This document shows positions 17,853 through 23,937 of a stretch of DNA of 25,759 nucleotides, piece by piece. Each line of letters opens with the position of its first letter. Positions within the stretch are counted from its first letter, which is position 1. The stretch lies in assembly GCA_018812385.1 (NCBI GenBank), contig JAHJDU010000500.1, positions 1 to 25,759 of the forward strand. The letters run 5' to 3'. Position numbers and translations under genes: made by a program. The stretch is from Pseudomonadota bacterium (GTDB taxonomy: Bacteria > Desulfobacterota > Desulfobacteria > Desulfobacterales > Desulfobacteraceae). A model generated the notes under the pieces. It was not told the origin of the DNA and did not search any database. It saw only the letters and a list, made by a program, of their open reading frames with translations.

Positions 17853-17905
17853 ATAGGATTTGGCCTGGGAGAAGAAATTTGATGGATCATAAGGAGAAGA
17901 TTAAA

Positions 17906-18880
17906 ATGGAGTCACTTTCAGAAATTGAGTTGTCAATAGTTGCGCCGATGTATAATGAGGCTGAAAATATTGAAACTACCATCAACCGGCTGACCAATGC
18001 CATGAAGGATTTTCCCGGGCAATGGGAGATGATTTTTGTTAATGACGGAAGCACGGATCAGACCCTTGAAATTGCCAGAGTTTGGGAGCAGAAAATTGAT
18101 AATCTTATAATCGCTTCCTATCCTGTAAATATGGGAAGGGGCCGGGCCCTTAGAACAGGTTTTAAAAAAGCCCGCGGCAAATATATTGTTTCCACGGATT
18201 TTGATTTAAGTTATTCGCCGGATCATATTTTGAGAATCTATAAAGAGCTTTGTGACCCCTGCCAGATGAATGATATTGTTTTGGGAAGTGCATATATGCC
18301 GGGCGGTAAAACAAAAGGGGTCAGTGCCTTAAGACTTTTTATCAGTAAAACAGGTAATAATATTCTGCAATTTGCATTTCCGAAAAAAGTTTACACCAGT
18401 ACCTGCATTTTGCGCGGCTATAAACGCGAAGCATTGCAGTCCCTAGAGTTTGAATCTGATAGAAAAGAGATACATCTGGAAATTCTTTCCAAGGCCTTTG
18501 CAACGGGCCTGACCATCAAAGAAATCCCCGCCACCCTGGAAAGCAGAAAGCAGGGCAAGTCCAAGTTCAGGTTCAGGCATACGGCATTTACCCATATTCT
18601 TTTCTCCCTGTTTGAAAAGCCGATTTTTGTTTTTGGAGCGATTGGCGGCAGTCTGAGTCTTGCCGGCTTTTTTATCGGCCTGTATATTATCTGGGAACGG
18701 TTTTCAGGAAGCCTGTCTGCGGAACGCCCCCTGATTCCCTTGATGATTTTATTGCTGGTCGTGGGCACCCAGTTTTTGTGTTTTGCATTCATTGCTTCAC
18801 AGAATATATTTCTTAGAAATGAAATGTTCAGGTTACAGCGCCAGATGAATATAATGAAAAATAACCATGGAAAAAATTAA
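17906..18880 (+). CDS. GT2 glycosyltransferase, polyprenyl-phosphate sugar transferase type
   Basis: This 324-residue GT2 enzyme is of the dolichol/polyprenyl-phosphate mannosyl- or glucosyltransferase (DPM1-like) type. Such enzymes move a sugar from a nucleotide onto a lipid phosphate at the inner membrane. The GT-A domain has LSIVAPMYNEAENI (9-22), FVNDGSTDQT (44-53), NMGRGRALRTGF, the metal-binding DFD (98-100, in VSTDFDLSYSPDHIL), VLGSAYMPGGK and the ESRKQGKSKFR acceptor region. Two C-terminal membrane helices follow (FVFGAIGGSLSLAGFFIGLYI; LIPLMILLLVVGTQFLCFAF). The start at 17906 is chosen for AAGGAG at 17891-17896, nine bases away. Upstream TTG (17843) and ATG (17882) are in frame but have poorer sites. 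The next gene overlaps by 14 bases, so the two are coupled. The sugar is unknown. Confidence 0.85.
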   Translation: MESLSEIELSIVAPMYNEAENIETTINRLTNAMKDFPGQWEMIFVNDGSTDQTLEIARVWEQKIDNLIIASYPVNMGRGRALRTGFKKARGKYIVSTDFDLSYSPDHILRIYKELCDPCQMNDIVLGSAYMPGGKTKGVSALRLFISKTGNNILQFAFPKKVYTSTCILRGYKREALQSLEFESDRKEIHLEILSKAFATGLTIKEIPATLESRKQGKSKFRFRHTAFTHILFSLFEKPIFVFGAIGGSLSLAGFFIGLYIIWERFSGSLSAERPLIPLMILLLVVGTQFLCFAFIASQNIFLRNEMFRLQRQMNIMKNNHGKN

Positions 18881-20051
18881 AATTTGCATTCTGTCCCACC
18901 TTTATCCCGTATCTCAAGAAGATTACAAAGGGATTTTTGTCAGGGATCTTGCATTTTCCCTGGTTCAAAAAGGATTTGATGTGCATGTGGTGACCCCCCT
19001 GCGGCCCGGGGCTCAAAAAAAGGAAATATCTGATGGGATCAAGATTCACAGATATGTCTTTTACGGCTGGAAAAAAGGGCAGCAGCTGGGGCAGGTAAAA
19101 GGATTGCCCATACTTATGCTGGGATCTCTCATTGCTTCAGGTATTCTAAGCGCTGTTCATCTGGTAATTAAAAAGAAAATAGATCTTTTGCATGCATACT
19201 GGATAGTGCCTGGTGGGTTTATGGCTGCAGTAACGGGTATGGTGACCCGAAAACCTGTTGTTGCGACAGCTGCAGGTTCAGACCTGAATATTGCTGCTTC
19301 CAGCAAGGTTGTTGCATTATTTGCAAGGTTTACCCTTAAAAGGCTTTCAGCCTTGATATCAGTAAGCCGCCCTTTGGAAGAAAAAGCCCTGGCACTTGGC
19401 ATATCCCAGTCAAAATCCATGGTTATACCCGGCCCAGTAGGAATAGATATGGAAAACTATGCATCTCCTGCCTGTTTGAACAAAAGATCTTCAAAAAAAA
19501 TTCAACTCCTCTACACGGGTAACCTGGAATCCCCTAAACGGGTGGACACTATAATTCGGGCAGCAGGCCGCCTTAAAACAAAAGGCATAAAATTTCATCT
19601 GACCATTGCCGGTGAAGGACCCTTGCAGTCAGATCTTGAACATCTTGCAGGATCTCTTGGCATTAAAACCCATGTTGAATTTAAAGGGCGGGTGGATCAT
19701 GACAAAATTCCGGAACTCATGCAGACCTGCCATGTTTTTTTGCATTGCAGTGAAAATGAAGGGCTTCCCGTGGCAATCATGGAGGCCATGGCTGCAGGAT
19801 TGCCCGTGATTGCAGCAAAGGTCGGTGGTGTGCCAGAACTTGTAAAACACGGTGTAACAGGATATTGTTTGAATTTTGATGATGATAAGAAATTTGCAGA
19901 CAAAATTGTGCAATTGTCCTATGATGATCAAACCAGAATTAAAATGGGACAGCAGGCTCGGGCATTGGCAGATACCCGATTTAATAAGAAAAACATAATC
20001 AATCAGAACATAAAAATATACAATTCCATACTGGAAAGAGGTGAGCAGTGA
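18867..20051 (+). CDS. GT4-family glycosyltransferase
   Basis: This 394-residue retaining GT-B glycosyltransferase probably adds a sugar to a lipid-linked polysaccharide intermediate on the cytoplasmic face. The N-terminal Rossmann domain begins KICILSHLYPVSQEDYKGIF and contains DLLHAYWIVPGGFMAAVTG and PVVATAAGSDLN. The C-terminal domain has IQLLYTGNLESPKRVDTII, FHLTIAGEGPL, VEFKGRVDHDKIPELM and the donor-binding E-x7-E region SENEGLPVAIMEAMAAGLPV, then GGVPELVKHGVTG. The start ATG at 18867 overlaps the GT2 gene, and the end overlaps the dehydrogenase start by GTGA. This is one tightly packed operon. Donor and acceptor cannot be read from sequence; the linked WbpB/WbpI homologues make an acetamido-uronic acid donor plausible. 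Confidence 0.9.
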   Translation: MEKIKICILSHLYPVSQEDYKGIFVRDLAFSLVQKGFDVHVVTPLRPGAQKKEISDGIKIHRYVFYGWKKGQQLGQVKGLPILMLGSLIASGILSAVHLVIKKKIDLLHAYWIVPGGFMAAVTGMVTRKPVVATAAGSDLNIAASSKVVALFARFTLKRLSALISVSRPLEEKALALGISQSKSMVIPGPVGIDMENYASPACLNKRSSKKIQLLYTGNLESPKRVDTIIRAAGRLKTKGIKFHLTIAGEGPLQSDLEHLAGSLGIKTHVEFKGRVDHDKIPELMQTCHVFLHCSENEGLPVAIMEAMAAGLPVIAAKVGGVPELVKHGVTGYCLNFDDDKKFADKIVQLSYDDQTRIKMGQQARALADTRFNKKNIINQNIKIYNSILERGEQ

Positions 20052-20995
20052 AAAGATTTGCATTGATCGGTGGTGCAGGATATGTGGCACCGCGGCATAT
20101 GAAGGCAATAAAAGAAACCGGAAACGAACTGACAGCCGTTCTTGACCCCAGTGACAGTGTCGGAATCATTGATTCATATTTCCCCCGGGCCCATTTTTTT
20201 ACGGAGTTTGAGCGCTTTGACCGGCATGTGGATAAACAACGGCGAAAAGGGGAAAAAATAGATTATGTCAGCATTTGTTCCCCCAATTATCTCCATGATG
20301 CCCATATCCGATTTGCTCTTCGAAGTAATGCCCATGTTATCTGTGAAAAACCGCTGGTACTCAATCCATGGAATATTGATGCCCTGGAAGAAATTGAGGC
20401 AGGCACGGATTTTAAAGCCTATAATATCCTTCAGCTCAGGCTCCATCCTGCTTTAATCAAATTGAAAAAAGAAATCGATGCATCCCCTGATGATAAAAAA
20501 TATGAACTGGATCTCACCTATATTACCTCCAGGGGAAAATGGTATTTTATTTCATGGAAAGGGGATGAATCCAAATCTGGAGGGATTGCTACAAATATAG
20601 GGATTCATTTTTTTGACATGCTTATCTGGATTTTCGGCAAGGTTCAGACAAATATTGTCCATCTGTTTGAACCGGATAAATCTGCAGGCTATCTTGAACT
20701 TGAACGAGCCAGGGTAAGATGGTTCTTAAGTGTGGATGAAAAAACACTTCCTGAAGAAGTGGCAGCATCAGGTCAGAGAACCTATCGATCCATTACACTG
20801 GGAGGCAAGGAAATAGAGTTCAGTGCCGGGTTTACAGATTTGCACACCCTGAGTTACCAGAATATTTTACAAGGCAGAGGATTCGGGCTTGACCAGGCAA
20901 GACCCAGCATTGAGACAGTCTATACCATAAGACATTCCAAACCCGAGCTTTCCAAAGGAGAGCAGCATCCATTTTGTAATAAACTGATGATTTAA
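20048..20995 (+). CDS. wbpB: WbpB-like UDP-N-acetylglucosaminuronate 3-dehydrogenase
   Basis: This 315-residue GFO/IDH/MocA-type oxidoreductase most resembles WbpB/WlbA, which oxidises C3 of UDP-GlcNAcA using NAD+. The nucleotide-binding start FALIGGAGYVAPRHMKAI is followed by YVSICSPNYLHDAHIRFAL and the family motif ICEKPLVLNPWN with catalytic-region K101. Further landmarks are NILQLRLHP, SRGKWYFISWKGDESKSGG, IATNIGIHFFDMLIW and the end FTDLHTLSYQNILQGRGFGL. These pieces, especially WYFISWKG and SGGIATNIGIHFFD, are typical of WlbA. It starts with GTG in a GTGA overlap with the GT4 gene, with AGAGGTG just upstream. Its product would be the substrate of the WbpE-like enzyme encoded 12 kb away in the first block. 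Confidence 0.88.
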   Translation: MKRFALIGGAGYVAPRHMKAIKETGNELTAVLDPSDSVGIIDSYFPRAHFFTEFERFDRHVDKQRRKGEKIDYVSICSPNYLHDAHIRFALRSNAHVICEKPLVLNPWNIDALEEIEAGTDFKAYNILQLRLHPALIKLKKEIDASPDDKKYELDLTYITSRGKWYFISWKGDESKSGGIATNIGIHFFDMLIWIFGKVQTNIVHLFEPDKSAGYLELERARVRWFLSVDEKTLPEEVAASGQRTYRSITLGGKEIEFSAGFTDLHTLSYQNILQGRGFGLDQARPSIETVYTIRHSKPELSKGEQHPFCNKLMI

Positions 20996-21049
20996 TATTT
21001 CTTTATTGCTGAAATATATATTAAACAAATTCAAAAAACTTGTGTGTAA

Positions 21050-22159
21050 ATGATTAAAATAATAACAATTGTCGGTGCCAGACCCCAGTTCATAAAAGCA
21101 GCCCCTGTATCAAGGGCTATAATTGAGCACAATAAAACAGCGACCAGAGATCACCAGCTCCAGGAAATAATTCTTCATTCAGGCCAGCATTTTGATGAAA
21201 ATATGTCTGAAGTGTTTTTCAACGAGTTAAATATTCCTGCGCCTCAATACAATTTAGGTATCCAGGGCGGATCACATGGTGCCATGACCGGAAGGATGCT
21301 GGAAAAAATAGAAGCTGTGCTCCTGAAAGAAAATCCTGATCTGGTAATTGTTTATGGAGATACCAACACCACCCTTGCCGGTGCCCTTGCCGCCTCAAAA
21401 ATGAACATTAAAATAGCCCACATCGAAGCAGGCTTAAGATCCTGGAACCGGCAGATGCCTGAAGAAATCAACCGCATCCTCACCGACCATTTGTCTGATA
21501 TCCTGTTCTGCCCGACCGTTCAGGCAGTTGAAAATCTGAAAAAAGAAGGGATTCAAAAAAATGTGTTTCATTCCGGAGATGTAATGTTTGATGCAGCCCT
21601 TCTTGCCGCAGACCTGGCAGATAAACACAATTCAATCCTGAAAACAACAGGCCTGCAACCCCGTGAATATTTTCTGGCAACCCTGCACCGGGCGGAAAAC
21701 ACTGATAATGAAACCCGCCTGAGATCAATTTTATCTGCATTAAACAAATTAAGCTTACAAAAACCTGTTGTCCTGCCCGTCCATCCCAGGACAATTAAAA
21801 AAATCAAGGCATTCGGCCTGGACAGCCTGACAGCCAATTTAAAAATGATGGATCCTGTTTCTTTCCTGGAAATGGTAGCCCTGGAAAAAAATGCAGCCTT
21901 GATTTTAACAGACTCAGGCGGTGTGCAAAAAGAGGCCTATTTCCATGGCATACCCTGTATTACCCTGCGGGATGAAACCGAATGGATAGAAACCGTTGAA
22001 ACAGGCTGGAACATCCTGGCCGGATGTGATGTCAATCAGATCCTTGAAGCATCAAAAAAAAGATCACAAGGCGCCCCCATCCTTGAATATGGAACGGGCA
22101 CGGCCTCCCGGAAAATAATCAAAATCCTAAATGTAAAGTTATTTTTGAGTGAGCCCTAA
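21050..22159 (+). CDS. wbpI: WbpI-like non-hydrolysing UDP-GlcNAc3NAcA 2-epimerase
   Basis: This 369-residue epimerase of the WecB/WbpI family inverts C2 of a UDP-linked 2-acetamido sugar. Landmarks are IVGARPQFIKAAPV (8-21), ILHSGQHFDENMSEVFF, GAMTGRMLEKIE, LVIVYGDTNTTLAGALAA (D104), IAHIEAGLRSWNRQMPEEINR (E126, E138/E139), LATLHRAENTD, VHPRT, ILTDSGGVQKEAYFHGIPCITLRDETEWIETVE. The GAMTGR segment and the gene neighbours favour WbpI (UDP-GlcNAc3NAcA to UDP-ManNAc3NAcA) over WecB, but WecB-type activity on UDP-GlcNAc is not excluded. It lies 54 bases after the dehydrogenase gene with no clear ribosome site before ATG 21050. A small inverted repeat, TGAGC/GCTCA, overlaps its end, without a T-run. 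Confidence 0.88.
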   Translation: MIKIITIVGARPQFIKAAPVSRAIIEHNKTATRDHQLQEIILHSGQHFDENMSEVFFNELNIPAPQYNLGIQGGSHGAMTGRMLEKIEAVLLKENPDLVIVYGDTNTTLAGALAASKMNIKIAHIEAGLRSWNRQMPEEINRILTDHLSDILFCPTVQAVENLKKEGIQKNVFHSGDVMFDAALLAADLADKHNSILKTTGLQPREYFLATLHRAENTDNETRLRSILSALNKLSLQKPVVLPVHPRTIKKIKAFGLDSLTANLKMMDPVSFLEMVALEKNAALILTDSGGVQKEAYFHGIPCITLRDETEWIETVETGWNILAGCDVNQILEASKKRSQGAPILEYGTGTASRKIIKILNVKLFLSEP

Positions 22160-22458
22160 GCTCAAGCGATAAAAAGCGGATCGCAATTTGTATTCCGAGT
22201 TGACAAGGAAAGCGATATATATTAAATAAATTTTTATGCAGTATCATTAACCTGATTCACATCTATGGTGCTGGAAATATTATTTAGTGCCTGACCGAAA
22301 ACCCGTGTTTGGGTGAAAAGTTGCCCATATGCAAGGCGCAAAAAATTCTGAAACCGGAGTGTACTGTAGTACATGAGGATTTCAGAATTTTGCAGCAACG
22401 CAGCAGATGGGTGAGTTTTCACCCAAACACTATTTATAAATTGCAGGAAAGGATTACT
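22160..22458. other. Intergenic region holding the long palindromic repeat
   Basis: This 299-base gap has no supported gene. Its first 125 bases are AT-rich and unremarkable. The rest is the long copy of the palindromic repeat (22285-22432) followed by the ribosome site AGGAAAGGA at 22445-22453 of the next gene. A frame open from 22309 runs through the repeat into the next gene, but the 50 residues it would add are repeat sequence. Confidence 0.7.
22285..22432. repeat. Long palindromic repeat with nested 82-bp module (copy B)
   Basis: The element starts with TAGTGCCTGACCGAAAA (22285-22301), followed by a second left arm GTGTTTGGGTGAAAA (22305-22319). It ends with TTTTCACCCAAACACTA (22416-22432), an exact complement of the second left arm and a partial complement of the first. 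The nested module 22329-22410 starts ATGCAAGGCG and ends CAACGCAGCAGATGG. Inside it, ATTCTGAAA pairs with TTTCAGAAT around a central TGTAC/GTACA stem. The first 30 bases and the last 22 closely match the short copy at 7613-7678, which lacks the module. Confidence 0.8.
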
Positions 22459-23808
22459 ATGGAAATATTATTCTGGGGAACCCGCGGCTCATTACCCTGT
22501 GCCGTCACGTCGGAAATGATCAGAAAAAAGATAAAATCCGCCCTTGCCATTGCACTGGAAAAAAAACTTGCAGCCTTTGATGACCTGGATCGGTTTGTGG
22601 AAACTCAGCTGCCCTTTTCCGTCTCAAGCGGGTATGGATGCAATACCCCATGTGTTGAGATCATTGGCGGCAGTGAGTCTGTTATTTGCGATGCCGGCTC
22701 TGGATTGCGGGATTATGGCAATTGGGTAATGAAAAACCCCGGGGAAAAGGCAAAACAATCCGGGCAGGTTTTTAATATCTTTATGTCCCATCTTCACTGG
22801 GACCATATTCATGGATTTCCTTTTTTTACACCGGCATACATACCCGGCAACACCATTAATATTTTCGGATTCCATGAAAATTTGGAGGAAGCGTTTAAAA
22901 GACAGCAGGCAGAACCCAGTTTCCCGGTTCCCTTAGAGGTGCTTTCTGCCACGATTAATTTTACCACCCTGGACCTTGAAAAAGAATATACCATTGCCGG
23001 GTTTAAGATTTTTGGCATAGAACAGAATCACCCGGGTAAATCCTATGGCTATTCATTTGAAAAAAATAATAGAAAAATTATTTATTCCACAGACTCTGAG
23101 CATAAGTTGGACAAAAAAAAACTAGATGAGTTTATCCGGTTTTGTAAAGACGCTGATATATTGATCAATGATGCCCAATATCATTTGTTTGATGCCCTTG
23201 AGACAAAAGAAAACTGGGGGCATTCCAGCAATATAGTTGTAACCGAGCTGGCAGTACGTTCAAATGTCAAACATCTGTGCATGTTCCACCATGAACATAC
23301 CAGTGATGACACTGATCTGGATAAGTTCTTAAATGAGACAAAAAGATATTTAAAACTCTATGATAAATCATCTTCCCTGATCATTGACATGGCGTATGAT
23401 GGCATGCGTATCACATTGGAGGAAGAGGTCCCGTGTGAAGAGCCGGAAAAACAAGTAAAAAAGGGATTGGATACGTTCATTGAAGAAAAAGATGATCTGG
23501 TCATTTTTAATTTGGCCGGGCGAATGGACGTAGTGACCTGCATGGATCTTGAGAAAAACTTTTTAAAACAACTGGATTCAGGCAAAAAAGGGTTTATCCT
23601 GAACATGAAATCTCTTGATTATATCAGCAGTGCCGGCCTGCGCAGTGTGCTTTTGTGCAAAAAACAAGCAACTCAAGCAAACAGGCAATTTCTTATCTGC
23701 GAGCTGAAAGGGATGGTCCTGAATGTATTTAAAATTGCAGGTTTTTCTTCATTCATGGATTTGGATTTTTCCCTTCAAGAGAGTCTTAATAAAATAACAA
23801 CACCCTGA
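22459..23808 (+). CDS. Metallo-beta-lactamase-fold protein fused to a STAS domain
   Basis: This is a 449-residue cytoplasmic protein with two domains. Residues 1-320 are an MBL-fold hydrolase of the PhnP/RNase Z-like type. It has the N-terminal ILFWGTRGSLPC, metal-binding SHLHWDHIHG (H111, H113, D115, H116), H191 (QNHPGKSYGYSF), D212 (IIYSTDSEH) and MFHHEHTSDD (H277/H278). Residues 342-446 are a STAS domain (LVIFNLAGRMDVVTCMDLE, FILNMKSLDYISSAGLRSVLL), with serines 390/391 at the position phosphorylated in anti-sigma factor antagonists. The start at 22459 is chosen because AGGAAAGGA lies just upstream and the fold begins at once. The reaction is unknown. The STAS part suggests control by, or of, a partner-switching kinase. 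The neighbour is an HD-GYP signalling gene. Confidence 0.88.
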   Translation: MEILFWGTRGSLPCAVTSEMIRKKIKSALAIALEKKLAAFDDLDRFVETQLPFSVSSGYGCNTPCVEIIGGSESVICDAGSGLRDYGNWVMKNPGEKAKQSGQVFNIFMSHLHWDHIHGFPFFTPAYIPGNTINIFGFHENLEEAFKRQQAEPSFPVPLEVLSATINFTTLDLEKEYTIAGFKIFGIEQNHPGKSYGYSFEKNNRKIIYSTDSEHKLDKKKLDEFIRFCKDADILINDAQYHLFDALETKENWGHSSNIVVTELAVRSNVKHLCMFHHEHTSDDTDLDKFLNETKRYLKLYDKSSSLIIDMAYDGMRITLEEEVPCEEPEKQVKKGLDTFIEEKDDLVIFNLAGRMDVVTCMDLEKNFLKQLDSGKKGFILNMKSLDYISSAGLRSVLLCKKQATQANRQFLICELKGMVLNVFKIAGFSSFMDLDFSLQESLNKITTP

Positions 23809-23817
23809 TCTGTTAAG

Positions 23818-23843
23818 AGACTTTTAAAAACAAAGTCTTTTCT
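23818..23843 (+). terminator. Possible intrinsic terminator after the MBL-STAS gene
   Basis: AGACTTT (23818-23824) and AAAGTCT (23832-23838) form a 7-bp stem around a 7-base loop, followed by TTTCT. The stem is AT-rich and weak, so termination may be partial. It lies ten bases after the stop codon, before the 130-base gap leading to the HD-GYP gene. Confidence 0.45.
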
Positions 23844-23937
23844 ACCCTTTGAAGTTGTCGATAAAAAAAATAGATACCGAATCAGAGTTTTTGTCAAAGT
23901 GCATAATTTGTTTCGTACTTATATTGGAGGAATTAAA

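Larger units (their letters stand above)
17529..17905. other. Intergenic region between divergent operons, filled by palindromic repeats
   Basis: No gene is supported here. The AT-rich part next to the cyclase (17529-17635) is the expected promoter region of the minus-strand operon; I see no convincing -35/-10 pair. Bases 17665-17795 form a palindromic element containing the 82-bp module at 17691-17772. TTTTCCCAGGC at 17632-17642 has a near-complement, GCCTGGGAGAA, at 17863-17873, which may mark a wider palindrome. A half copy of the TAGTG-type arm lies at 17837-17852. The strong site AAGGAG at 17891-17896 belongs to the GT2 gene. Confidence 0.6.

Noticed and set aside
17576..17890. Small open frames on both strands in the 17.6-17.9 kb gap
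   Set aside because: They run through the palindromic element and have no ribosome site or protein-like composition.
17843..17905. Earlier starts (TTG 17843, ATG 17882) for the GT2 protein
   Set aside because: AAGGAG at 17891-17896 is well spaced for ATG 17906, and the extra residues partly derive from a repeat half copy.
19629..20108. Open frame of 159 codons on the - strand
   Set aside because: It is antisense to the GT4 and WbpB-like genes and has no recognisable features.
22150..22164. TGAGC/GCTCA hairpin as terminator of the wbpI-like gene
   Set aside because: The stem is only five pairs, overlaps the stop codon and lacks a T-run.
22309..22458. N-terminal extension of 50 residues for the MBL-STAS protein
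   Set aside because: The extension is translated from the palindromic repeat. The MBL fold and a good ribosome site begin at 22459.
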